DNA of 50,219 bases from Gemmatimonadota bacterium (lineage in GTDB: Bacteria > Latescibacterota > UBA2968). The DNA lies in NCBI GenBank assembly GCA_009838845.1, contig VXRD01000045.1:1-50219 (forward strand), read 5' to 3'. Each line of letters begins with the position of its first letter. The stretch's first letter is position 1. The notes under the pieces were generated by a model. The model was not told the DNA's origin. It did no database searches and saw only the letters and a program-made list of their open reading frames with translations. Positions 1 to 8,315 of the stretch are shown here, in pieces. The position numbers and the translations under genes were made by a program.

Positions 1-2166
1 CACCCCCGCAGTCCCGCCCGACTTGCCCCCGCGAGGCCTGAAACGCACACCGGGAATATCCTTTGGAAGAAGCGCGATGATCCTGTACTGGACTTCGTCT
101 GTCGTCAACTTGCTTTCTTCTGCAGGCGTGAGATAAATGGTCAAAAGTGCGTTTCTCTTTCCCTGGCGGTTACCCGTATTGAACTTCGTCGCAATAGCCT
201 CTATGTCCAGTTCCTCCTTCAGTGGAATAAGGATATCTTCGGCTATTTTAAAAGTATTACTCGCCTGCGCCAAATCGTACGTACGGGGCATCTCCACTGT
301 CAGCCTAATCGCGCGGGTGGGTTGATAGCGGAAGGGTTCTTGTTCTATTTTGCCGTAGATGTGATTGCCCAAAAAGAGAAGAACGCACGCAACGGATAGC
401 GTTGCCCAGCGATAGTGCAAAGTATTGGCGACCACCCTCGCGTACAGTGCTCTGGCACCAATGGCGCGGTAACGAAAATACAGAAAAATCACCAGTGCAA
501 TTGCCGCGGGAAAACCAATTTTGGCAAATAAAGGCAGGGCAGCGATAGTACGCGCAAATGCGTCCCACATATCCCCGTAATCAATTTTACTGAAATCCGT
601 ATAATATATATACGCGCCCACCCCGACACTTGCCGCGAGTACAAAAATGCTTTTGAGAACGCGGTCAAAGGTCTGACCACCTTTATCAAAGGCGCGAGAT
701 GCGGCCAATGGAATCAGAGAAAGCGCGACACAAAACGATGCAATAACAGACACGACAACTGTCACAGAGAATTGCCGCATAAAGAGCGAAGTACCCGAAT
801 CAGTCACAAAAATGACCGGAACAAATACACACACAGTGGTGAGCGTAGCAGCCAGAACCGGGAGACCAATCTCCTCACTGCCCTCAAGCGCTGCCTGTGT
901 TGCACTCTGGCCCTCATCAAAACATTTGCGAAAAATATTCTCCAGAGCCACAACAGCGGGATCCACGAGCATCCCAATAGCGACCATCAGCCCCATCATC
1001 GAAATCAAGTTCAAGGTGATATCAGCGCCCGATTGCCGCAAAAAATACATGATGAGAAACACCGTGAGCGCGCTAATTGGAATAGCGGAGCCAATGATGA
1101 GCGTACTGCGGAAGTTGCGGAGAAAAATAAAAATGGCAATAACGGCTAAAAGTCCCCCCATAATCGCCGAATGGCTGAGGCTGGTTATGCTGGCAATAAC
1201 ATCCGTTGACTGATCTCGCACCAGAAGCATTCGAAATTTATCTTTGCCAACCTCCTCGTTGATGCGGACGAGTTCTGCACGGGCACGCTTGCAAACATCG
1301 ACCATATTTGCCGTTGACGATTTATGCACAGAAAGATAAAGAGAAGGTATGCCATCAAGACGATCAAATCGACGAGCGGGGGGATAATCGTAGGTAACCG
1401 CTGCAACGTCGGACAGCGCCAGGTTTGGACGAATGGGCAGATTGCGAATCTGGTCAACGGTCTCAAACTCGCCCACACTCCGCACAGCAAATCGCCTGTC
1501 GCCATCGGTGACATAACCCGCCGAGATATTGATATTATTTCTGCGAAGCGCGCGATTGATGGTGCGAAAATCCAATTTGTGCGCAGTCATAGCCCGCTGA
1601 TCAACCTCGACGAGGAGATCCTTTTGCTGTAAACCCCTCAATTCAACACTTGCCACGCCATCGAGCCGCTGCAATCGCGGCAACAGGTGCTGGTTATAAA
1701 ACGCGATGAGATCTTCGGGATCTTCACCGAGCCACGAAACAGTATATTCAAGAGCCGGAATATCTTCGGTATCAAAACTTTTAATCCCAATATAATCCAC
1801 GTCTTCTGGCAAATCTGCGCGGACCTGATCAAGCCTGTCGCGCAAATGAATGCCAACGAGATCCATATCCGCATCCATTGCAAATTCCAGGCGAATGGTC
1901 GAAGAAGACGCATTGGATGTGGATCCCATATTTTCAATACCGGGCATAGTGCCCAATATCTCTTCAATCGGTCGCGTGATAAACCGTTCAATTTCCTCGG
2001 GAGACGAAGAGGGATACCGGATAGACACAAAAAGAACCGGAAACGTCACGCTGGGCAAATATTCGAGCGGCAACTTGAACAGGGAAATAAAACCCATCAC
2101 CACGAGACTAAGTGCAATCATAATAGTACTGATGGGCTTAAAAATGGCAAAGCGGCTGAGTTTCAT
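1..2166 (-). CDS. RND (AcrB/HAE-type) efflux permease, 3' part outside window
   Basis: One open frame runs without a stop from ATG 2166 to base 1 (722 codons), so about the N-terminal 70% of a usual ~1040-residue RND pump is present. The start MKLSRFAIFKP is typical, with AAAGGA just before it. A first membrane segment is followed by a porter domain (around residues 40-330, including PVLFVSIRYPSSSPEEIE and DGVASVELRG). Membrane segments from about 335 include IGMLVDPAVVALENIF, in which D402 matches the proton-relay Asp of TM4, and then FVPVIFVTDSG. The expected role is proton-driven export of drugs or lipophilic compounds across the inner membrane, with periplasmic adaptor and outer-membrane partners that would lie beyond the left edge. 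It is divergent from the isomerase/sulfatase operon. The family call is firm; the substrate is unknown. Confidence 0.93.
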   Translation of the reverse strand, partial: MKLSRFAIFKPISTIMIALSLVVMGFISLFKLPLEYLPSVTFPVLFVSIRYPSSSPEEIERFITRPIEEILGTMPGIENMGSTSNASSSTIRLEFAMDADMDLVGIHLRDRLDQVRADLPEDVDYIGIKSFDTEDIPALEYTVSWLGEDPEDLIAFYNQHLLPRLQRLDGVASVELRGLQQKDLLVEVDQRAMTAHKLDFRTINRALRRNNINISAGYVTDGDRRFAVRSVGEFETVDQIRNLPIRPNLALSDVAAVTYDYPPARRFDRLDGIPSLYLSVHKSSTANMVDVCKRARAELVRINEEVGKDKFRMLLVRDQSTDVIASITSLSHSAIMGGLLAVIAIFIFLRNFRSTLIIGSAIPISALTVFLIMYFLRQSGADITLNLISMMGLMVAIGMLVDPAVVALENIFRKCFDEGQSATQAALEGSEEIGLPVLAATLTTVCVFVPVIFVTDSGTSLFMRQFSVTVVVSVIASFCVALSLIPLAASRAFDKGGQTFDRVLKSIFVLAASVGVGAYIYYTDFSKIDYGDMWDAFARTIAALPLFAKIGFPAAIALVIFLYFRYRAIGARALYARVVANTLHYRWATLSVACVLLFLGNHIYGKIEQEPFRYQPTRAIRLTVEMPRTYDLAQASNTFKIAEDILIPLKEELDIEAIATKFNTGNRQGKRNALLTIYLTPAEESKLTTDEVQYRIIALLPKDIPGVRFRPRGGKSGGTAGV

Positions 2167-2229
2167 GTCCTTTTACGACCTCTGCATCGGGATGCTGAAA
2201 TATGCGAAACCGTGTTTTTTGACTACCTG

Positions 2230-2280
2230 GTCGTCATTTTTCACAACAATTTGACGACAACATATACATTTTTCACAACA
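2230..2280 (-). promoter_or_regulatory. Operator-like repeats at the RND promoter
   Basis: Two perfect copies of TGTTGTGAAAAATG (minus strand) lie at 2267-2280 and 2235-2248, 32 bp apart centre to centre, about three helical turns. One sits between the -35 and -10 boxes, the other just after the expected start of transcription. A separate 7-bp inverted repeat GTCGTCA/TGACGAC (2230-2236 and 2252-2258) overlaps the downstream side. The arrangement suggests cooperative binding of a repressor or activator; no regulator gene is adjacent in the window. Confidence 0.5.
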
Positions 2281-2286
2281 TGTCAA
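2259..2286 (-). promoter_or_regulatory. Sigma70-like promoter of the RND gene
   Basis: On the minus strand TTGACA (2281-2286) and TATGTT (2259-2264) are separated by 16 bp, about 93 bp upstream of the RND start. The spacer is filled by one copy of a 14-bp direct repeat, so a bound regulator could block polymerase. Confidence 0.6.
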
Positions 2287-2379
2287 GATTTGAGCTTCGC
2301 ATCACCATTGATTTTAGGTACATAATTGCGTATCCTGAAACGCTCATAAATGCAAACGACACCAGAGAAAGGAAAGAAA

Positions 2380-3216
2380 ATGAAGCTCACGTACATCATG
2401 TTCACAAAACACCTCGAAGGCATGGACGTTTCCGAAATCATCGAATCCCTCCAATCCGTAGGCGTACAGGGCGCGGATTTGTGTGTGCGAGAGGGATATC
2501 CTGTAAACCCAGACAATATCGATAAGGCACTGCCCGAAGCCGCCAAACAGTTTGAAGCAGCAGGGCTGTGCATTCCACTCGTAACAGCCCCCGGCGATTT
2601 TAGTCGCCCGGACATCGATTACGCCGAGCGTTATTACGGCGCTCTCGGTGAAGCTGGCGTGGCGCACGTAAAACTGGGCTACTGGCATTGGTCAGATGCG
2701 AAACACTACTGGGATCAGCTGGATGAAATCCGGGGCTGGATGGAAAGCTTTGAGAAATTGTCGGAAAAACACGGCGTAAAAACCGTAGTACACAACCATT
2801 CGGGCAAATCGATGGGACTAAACTCGTGTGCCGTCATGAACGTGGTCAAGGGATTCAACCCCGAACACATCGGCGTATTCTCCGACCCGGGACACCTGTC
2901 GATATGTGGCGAACCCATAGAAATGGCACTGGATATCGTGCGCGAATATCTCTCAGTCCTGGCATTTAAAGACCTGATTCGCCAGCGACCTCTGGGACGA
3001 ACTGTACAGGGGACGCCCACGGGTGGGACAATGCGACTGGGACAGGGATTTGGCGATTGGCCCGCAGTCGTAAAAACACTGGATCGATTAAACTTTGAAG
3101 GTCCCGTGAGTTTCCACAGCGAATACAGCGGTGAACCCATAGAAACCGTAATTGACCTGGCGCGCATTGATGTGCGCTTCTTTAACGCAATGCGAGCAGA
3201 ACACGAAAGCGCGTAA
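2380..3216 (+). CDS. Sugar phosphate isomerase/epimerase (xylose isomerase-like TIM barrel)
   Basis: A 278-residue protein of the AP-endonuclease-2/xylose isomerase-like TIM-barrel family. Strand ends visible include VHNHSG, FSDPGHLSICG, FKD and FHSEYSG, where His, Asp and Glu normally bind a divalent metal. The start at ATG 2380 is preferred to ATG 2350 because GAGAAAGGAAAG lies just before it. It is the first gene of a tight plus-strand run, ending 3 bp before the first sulfatase, so a role in isomerising or epimerising a sugar released from sulfated glycans fits. The exact substrate cannot be read from the sequence. Confidence 0.85.
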   Translation: MKLTYIMFTKHLEGMDVSEIIESLQSVGVQGADLCVREGYPVNPDNIDKALPEAAKQFEAAGLCIPLVTAPGDFSRPDIDYAERYYGALGEAGVAHVKLGYWHWSDAKHYWDQLDEIRGWMESFEKLSEKHGVKTVVHNHSGKSMGLNSCAVMNVVKGFNPEHIGVFSDPGHLSICGEPIEMALDIVREYLSVLAFKDLIRQRPLGRTVQGTPTGGTMRLGQGFGDWPAVVKTLDRLNFEGPVSFHSEYSGEPIETVIDLARIDVRFFNAMRAEHESA

Positions 3217-3219
3217 TCT

Positions 3220-4641
3220 GTGCCTAACCTTCTCTACATCTTCGCCGATCAACTCCGCCCGCAATCCTGTGGCTATATGGGCGACAACCGCGCCCGCACC
3301 CCCAATATCGACCGCCTATCATCTGAAGGCATCAACTTTGTCAACGCCACCTCGGTCTATCCCGTGTGCAGCCCGCATCGCGCATCCCTCTTTACGGGCT
3401 GTTATCCCACCACCAATGGCTACGTCATGAACGAATTGAGTGCCCGCACCGATTTGCCAACGCTTGCCGGCACATTGACGCAGAACGGCGTGAATTGTGC
3501 CTACATCGGCAAATGGCACATTTACGCAACCGAAGGCAAAGTTTATAAACAGGCCGGAGATTTTCACAAGAATCCCGCCAATCAATTCGTGCCCCCAGGC
3601 CCGCACCGACTGGGATTTGACCACTATTGGGCAGCCTACAACTTCAACCACAGCTATTACAAGGGATTTTATTACGAAGACAAATTTGAACGCATCGACA
3701 TCCAGGCCTATGAACCCGATGCCATGACCGACCTCGCCATCTCCTATCTCGAAAACGCGCGCGAAAATCCAGAACCCTTCGCCCTCTTCGTCTCTTATGG
3801 CACACCTCATCAGCCCTGGAACTGGGACAACGTCCCCGAAGAATGGGGTATGCACTTCAAAGACATGGCCTTTGACCTGCCGCCAAATTACCGGGATGGA
3901 TCAGGAGAATACTGGCACGCGTGGTTCGACCGCGATTGGTGGATGAAATCCGTCAAACCCAACCTCGTTGAATGGCAGCGAATCTATGCCGCTATGACTG
4001 CCAACCTCGACTGGAACGTGGGCCGAATTTTAGACGCGATAGACAGATTCGACCTCGCGCACGACACCCTTGTCGTCTTCACATCAGACCACGGCGAAAT
4101 GTTTGGCGCACACGGTCGCGTTCAGAAAAACATCTACTATGAAGAAGCTGCTCGCGTCCCCTTTCTCATGCGCTGGCCCAACCGCATCGCACCCAAATCC
4201 GAAAGCGATGCCTGCCTCAACACACCCGATATCATGCCCACGCTGCTCTCACTTATAGACGTCGATATCCCCGATGGTATCGATGGATTTGACCTTTCGC
4301 ATTGCGCATTCGGCCAGCCTGGAGAGGAACCCGAATCCGCATTCTTACAGGGCATGGGTCCCAGTGTCGATTGGGACGATGGCTTTGAATGGCGTGCTTT
4401 GCGCGACAAACAATATACCTATGCCATTGAAAACCATCGAGAATCCCTCTACAATCACCGCGAAGACCCCCTGCAATTGCACAACCTCGCCAGCAGCCCT
4501 GACCATGCCAGAACAATCCAGCATTACCGCGACCAGATTCGGACGCGCATGGACGCACTAAACGACACCTTTGAACCCACCACCTTTTACCGCGATCACT
4601 GGATCGAAAATGGCCGCGTTATCAGAGGCGCACGCGATTGA
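3220..4641 (+). CDS. Sulfatase (Cys-type, alkaline-phosphatase superfamily)
   Basis: A 473-residue sulfatase starting at GTG 3220, 3 bp after the isomerase stop. The N-terminal metal-site strand LLYIFADQLR is followed by the modification motif C50-S-P-H-R-A-S-L-F-T-G, in which the Cys is converted to formylglycine. Later blocks are GKWHI, GTPHQPW and FTSDHGEMFGAHG (Asp/His metal ligands). The C-terminal strand region NHRESLYNHREDPLQLHNLA is typical of the family. No signal peptide is visible, so it is either cytoplasmic or exported by an unrecognised route. It probably removes sulfate from a carbohydrate; the substrate is unknown. It overlaps or abuts the next sulfatase. Confidence 0.92.
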   Translation: MPNLLYIFADQLRPQSCGYMGDNRARTPNIDRLSSEGINFVNATSVYPVCSPHRASLFTGCYPTTNGYVMNELSARTDLPTLAGTLTQNGVNCAYIGKWHIYATEGKVYKQAGDFHKNPANQFVPPGPHRLGFDHYWAAYNFNHSYYKGFYYEDKFERIDIQAYEPDAMTDLAISYLENARENPEPFALFVSYGTPHQPWNWDNVPEEWGMHFKDMAFDLPPNYRDGSGEYWHAWFDRDWWMKSVKPNLVEWQRIYAAMTANLDWNVGRILDAIDRFDLAHDTLVVFTSDHGEMFGAHGRVQKNIYYEEAARVPFLMRWPNRIAPKSESDACLNTPDIMPTLLSLIDVDIPDGIDGFDLSHCAFGQPGEEPESAFLQGMGPSVDWDDGFEWRALRDKQYTYAIENHRESLYNHREDPLQLHNLASSPDHARTIQHYRDQIRTRMDALNDTFEPTTFYRDHWIENGRVIRGARD

Positions 4642-4652
4642 GGAGACCACCA

Positions 4653-6083
4653 TTGACATCAAAACGCCCCAACATCCTCTGGATCTGCACAGATCAACAA
4701 CGTTACGACACCATCCACGCCCTCGGCAATGAACACATCCAGACGCCCAACCTCGACCGCCTCTGCGCCGAAGGCGTAGCATTCACACATGCCCACTGCC
4801 AGAGCGCGATATGCACGCCCAGCCGCTCCAGCTTTCTCACCGGGCTATATCCCAGCACCGTACACGGCAATCGCAATGGCAATGCCTATTTCCAGGCAAA
4901 TGAACGCGTACAACTCATCACCAAACGCCTCGCAGATGCCGGATACGATTGCGGCTTATCGGGAAAACTCCACCTCGCCTCTGCATGGAACGGCGAAGAA
5001 CAACGCGTTGACGATGGATATCGCAAATTCTGGTATAGCCACTCACACAGTCAAGGTATCGGAATTGGCAACCAGTACACCGACTGGCTCACCGAACAGG
5101 GCATAGACCTCGGCGATGTCTTTCAAACAAAAAAAGACGGCACGTATGGCAACTATCGTCCCGACATGAATCCCCAATACCACCAGACCACCTGGTGTGC
5201 GGACCGCGCCATTGAATTTATCGAATCCCCCCACGACGGTCCCTGGCTCATGAGCGTCAACCCCTTTGACCCGCACGGACCTTTTGACGCCCCCGACACG
5301 CACAAATACAATCCCGCCGACCTGCCACCGCCGCTATTTCGCGAAAGCGACCTGCAAACACAAACGCGGCTCAAACGCTTCTTCGCAGGGCAAGAAGGCA
5401 ACCCACCTGGCGACCGCGAACAGCACAACAAAGCGTCCTACTACGGCATGATCGCCCTCATCGACGAAAACGTCGGTCGCATGCTCAACGCACTTGAGCG
5501 CACGGAACAACGCGAAAATACCGTGGTCATCTTCACGAGCGACCACGGCGAAATGCTCGGCGATCACGGCCTCACCGGCAAAGGTTGCCGCTTCTACGAA
5601 GCCCTCGTAAGGGTTCCTCTCATCATCTCATGGCCCGGCACCTTTCTCCAGGGCCAGCGCGCAGATGGCCTCACCGCGCTCTTAGACATTGCGCCCACCC
5701 TCGCCGACCTCGCCGGCATCCCTCTCGAATGGACACACGGCAAGTCCCTCATCCCCATTCTCACAGGCGAACACCCCGGTCACGCGCACCACGACTTTGT
5801 GCGCTGTGAATACTACGACGTCGTCGATAAATTCGCCCCACACGCCTCTGAAAAACACAAACCCTGTTGGGCGACCATGTTGCGCAACAACCGCTACAAA
5901 CTCGTCGTCTATCACAACGAAGACTACGGCGAACTCTACGATCTTCGAGAAGATCCCGATGAATTTCACAACCTCTGGGAAGACCCATCCCACACAGATC
6001 TGAAATACCAGCTCATCAAACAAAACTTCGACCACACCGTTATATGCGCCGACCCCGGTCCCGAACGCATAGGAAGATATTAA
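4653..6083 (+). CDS. Sulfatase (Cys-type), second of the operon
   Basis: A 476-residue sulfatase. The best start is TTG 4653, 7 bp after GAGGAG; an upstream TTG at 4638 overlaps the previous stop and has no ribosome site. Motifs: NILWICTDQQR (metal Asp), C54-T-P-S-R-S-S-F-L-T-G (formylglycine site, canonical CxPSR), SGKLHL, NPFDPHGPF and FTSDHGEMLGDHG. The C-terminal LYDLREDPDEFHNL is typical. No signal peptide. Its last 15 codons (VICADPGPERIGRY and stop) recur as a 47-bp direct repeat just upstream of the third sulfatase, marking the likely old junction between the two genes. Confidence 0.92.
   Translation: MTSKRPNILWICTDQQRYDTIHALGNEHIQTPNLDRLCAEGVAFTHAHCQSAICTPSRSSFLTGLYPSTVHGNRNGNAYFQANERVQLITKRLADAGYDCGLSGKLHLASAWNGEEQRVDDGYRKFWYSHSHSQGIGIGNQYTDWLTEQGIDLGDVFQTKKDGTYGNYRPDMNPQYHQTTWCADRAIEFIESPHDGPWLMSVNPFDPHGPFDAPDTHKYNPADLPPPLFRESDLQTQTRLKRFFAGQEGNPPGDREQHNKASYYGMIALIDENVGRMLNALERTEQRENTVVIFTSDHGEMLGDHGLTGKGCRFYEALVRVPLIISWPGTFLQGQRADGLTALLDIAPTLADLAGIPLEWTHGKSLIPILTGEHPGHAHHDFVRCEYYDVVDKFAPHASEKHKPCWATMLRNNRYKLVVYHNEDYGELYDLREDPDEFHNLWEDPSHTDLKYQLIKQNFDHTVICADPGPERIGRY
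6036..6082 (+). repeat. 47-bp direct repeat, copy A (3' end of sulfatase gene)
   Basis: This stretch, coding for the last residues of the second sulfatase, matches 6882-6928 at 45 of 47 positions (differences C/T and G/A). The two copies bracket the DUF1445 gene exactly. Confidence 0.9.
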
Positions 6084-6105
6084 GCGTTTCAATGGAGAGC
6101 GCAAC

Positions 6106-6873
6106 ATGAAATTCAAAACACCGTTAGACGTCAGACTCGCTTGCAGAGCCAACGAACTCGAAGGCTTCGCATCCCGAGCCCTTCCCGGTTACCTGTGCGT
6201 CAACGTCGCTTTTCTGGACATAGACTACGCCGACGATTTCGAGGCATTCTGTCGCGCCAACCCGAAACCCTGCCCGCTGATCGCTAAAATGGAACCCGGC
6301 CAAACAGACTGTCCCGAGTATGCACGCGCCCTCGACATCCGAACCGACCTGGGTTCATACGACATCGTACGCGATGGCGAAGTCACCGAACGCCGACAGG
6401 ACATCGTGGACCTGTTCGACGACCGAACCGTTACCTTCCTGATCGGATCGAGCGTCTCCTTCGACGGCCTCCTGACCGAAAAAGGCTACCCCGCCGCATT
6501 CGGACCAACCATCCAACTCACGTCGCTCTCGTGCAAAACAGTCGGGATCTTCTCGGGCAACATGGCCGTCACCATCCGCTCCTTCGATCCGGCTATGATC
6601 GACGATGTATGGGAATTCACCAGCCACTTTCCCGGGTGTCACGGCGCCCCAATCGGAAGAAACAATGCGGACGAACTTGGTATTGAAGAACTGAACGTCA
6701 ACATGGACGGTCACCCGTTTGAAGTACCCGAAGGAACGGACCGCTTGTATTGGGCTTGCGGCATCACACCCCGCATTGTCGCCGAACAGGCCAGGCTCCC
6801 CTTCATGATATCCTACACCCCTGGCCACGCAATGATCACCGACATCCCGACAGAGAGCCTGTACCAGGCCTGA
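6106..6873 (+). CDS. DUF1445 / D-glutamate cyclase-like putative hydro-lyase
   Basis: A 255-residue protein of the DUF1445 (YcsI/D-glutamate cyclase-like) family. Hallmarks are the opening xxxRLACRANELEG, the central FLIGSSVSFDGLL, the block FTSHFPGCHGAPIGR and the end RLYWACGITPRIVAEQARLPFMISYTPGHAMITD, which carries the family CG(V/I)TP and PGHxxITD motifs. The mammalian relative converts D-glutamate to 5-oxo-D-proline; the bacterial substrate is generally unknown. The start ATG 6106 follows GGAGAG. The gene breaks a row of sulfatases and is flanked by a 47-bp direct repeat, so it looks inserted. By eye its codon use (more CTG and TCG) differs from the neighbouring sulfatases. Confidence 0.88.
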   Translation: MKFKTPLDVRLACRANELEGFASRALPGYLCVNVAFLDIDYADDFEAFCRANPKPCPLIAKMEPGQTDCPEYARALDIRTDLGSYDIVRDGEVTERRQDIVDLFDDRTVTFLIGSSVSFDGLLTEKGYPAAFGPTIQLTSLSCKTVGIFSGNMAVTIRSFDPAMIDDVWEFTSHFPGCHGAPIGRNNADELGIEELNVNMDGHPFEVPEGTDRLYWACGITPRIVAEQARLPFMISYTPGHAMITDIPTESLYQA

Positions 6874-6881
6874 CCTGAGAT

Positions 6882-6928
6882 ACCGTTATATGCGCCGATC
6901 CCGGTCCCAAACGCATAGGAAGATATTA
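6882..6928 (+). repeat. 47-bp direct repeat, copy B (upstream of third sulfatase)
   Basis: A near-identical duplicate of 6036-6082 that no longer codes for the end of a sulfatase but supplies AGGAAG, 8 bp before the ATG at 6931. Before the DUF1445 gene arrived, the second sulfatase probably ended directly at this ribosome site. Confidence 0.9.
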
Positions 6929-6930
6929 GC

Positions 6931-8304
6931 ATGAACCAGCGCCCCAACATCCTACTCGTCATGAGCGACGAACACGACCCCGCAGTCACCGGCTGTTACG
7001 GTCACCCCCATATCGAAACGCCACACATGGATCGCCTCGCATCCGAAGGCACCACCTTTGACAATGCCTATACCGCCTGCCCGATATGCGTACCGGCGCG
7101 CATGTCCTTTATGACTGGACAATACGTCCACCAGATCGGCACCTATGACAACGGCTCACCCCTCGCGGGAACAATCCCCACAATGGGCAGCTACCTCGAA
7201 GCCGCGGGCTACGAAACCGCAGCCTGCGGCCGCACCCACTTCATAGGTCCCGAACGCCTGCACGGCTTTGGCGCGCGCCTCATGGACGATGCAGAAAAAT
7301 GGAAACACTGGAATATGGGTGCCCCCTCCCGCACACCCGACGCCCGGCGCGGCAGCAACAGCCACGTCACCGAATGCGGCCCCGGAGAAAACTGGCAAAC
7401 CGACTACGACAGCACAGCTACCGACCTCTCCGAACGCTTTCTCAAATCTCGCGCGCAATACGCCGACCGCCCCTTTTTCCTCTACACCGGCTTCATAAAT
7501 CCCCACTTCCCCCTCCTGTGCCCGCAAGAATACTTCGACCGATACTATCCCGACCGCGTCATCTTGCCACACACGAGAACCGAACCCTGCGAAACCCAGC
7601 ATCCTTCCATCCAGCAACTCCGCTACTGGCTGCGCAACGAAGAACCCCTGCCCGACGCCATCTCCACCACTGCAACCGCGGCTTACTACGGCCTCATCAC
7701 TTTCACCGATTACCTCGTCGGTCGATTGCTCGACATAGTCGATAACTCATCCCTGCGCGACAACACCGTCGTCATCTACGTCAGCGACCACGGCGAAATG
7801 GGCGGACACCACGGTATATGGCAAAAACAATGTTTCTACGAACACTCCGTGCGCGTCCCCATGATCATTCGCCACCCAAACGCTGCAGGCAACCAGCGCA
7901 TCGCCGCAGGAGCCAACCTCATCGACATCCTCCCCACCCTACTCGATCTCGCCGAACAGGACCCCGCGCCATTGCCCGGCAGCAGCCTCCTGCCCGCCAT
8001 CCTCGGACATCCCTTTCCCGACCGTCCCATCTTTAGCGAATACCACGCTCTCGGCGCGCTAACTGGCGGCTTCATGATCAAAAAAGGCGATTGGAAATAC
8101 ATCCACTACGTAGGCCTGCCAGACCAGTTATTCAACGTCGCCAACGACCCCGACGAAACCGAAAATCGCGCCGACGACCCCACCTGTGCCGACCTCCGCG
8201 CCGACCTCCGCGCCGACCTCCACAACATCGTCATACCCGAAGAAATCGACCAGCGCGCCAAAGCAAATCAAAAAATCAAAGGCATTAACAGAGCAACCCG
8301 TTAG
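6931..8304 (+). CDS. Sulfatase (Cys-type), third of the operon
   Basis: A 457-residue sulfatase. Motifs: NILLVMSDEHD (metal Asp), C53-V-P-A-R-M-S-F-M-T-G (CxPxR formylglycine site), CGRTHF, GFINPHFPL and YVSDHGEMGGHHG. The C-terminal part QLFNVANDPDETENRADD is typical of the choline-sulfatase/arylsulfatase-like group. Near the end a 12-bp unit is repeated three times (about 8190-8225), giving ADLRADLRADL, so this tail varies by slippage. No signal peptide. It converges on the acylase gene, with only 11 bp between the two stops and no clear terminator. Confidence 0.92.
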   Translation: MNQRPNILLVMSDEHDPAVTGCYGHPHIETPHMDRLASEGTTFDNAYTACPICVPARMSFMTGQYVHQIGTYDNGSPLAGTIPTMGSYLEAAGYETAACGRTHFIGPERLHGFGARLMDDAEKWKHWNMGAPSRTPDARRGSNSHVTECGPGENWQTDYDSTATDLSERFLKSRAQYADRPFFLYTGFINPHFPLLCPQEYFDRYYPDRVILPHTRTEPCETQHPSIQQLRYWLRNEEPLPDAISTTATAAYYGLITFTDYLVGRLLDIVDNSSLRDNTVVIYVSDHGEMGGHHGIWQKQCFYEHSVRVPMIIRHPNAAGNQRIAAGANLIDILPTLLDLAEQDPAPLPGSSLLPAILGHPFPDRPIFSEYHALGALTGGFMIKKGDWKYIHYVGLPDQLFNVANDPDETENRADDPTCADLRADLRADLHNIVIPEEIDQRAKANQKIKGINRATR

Positions 8305-8315
8305 CTGTCAACTCT

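Noticed and set aside
1638-2325. Plus- and minus-strand short frames over the RND gene
   Set aside because: They are shadows; the continuous RND frame to the window edge explains this sequence with clear motifs.
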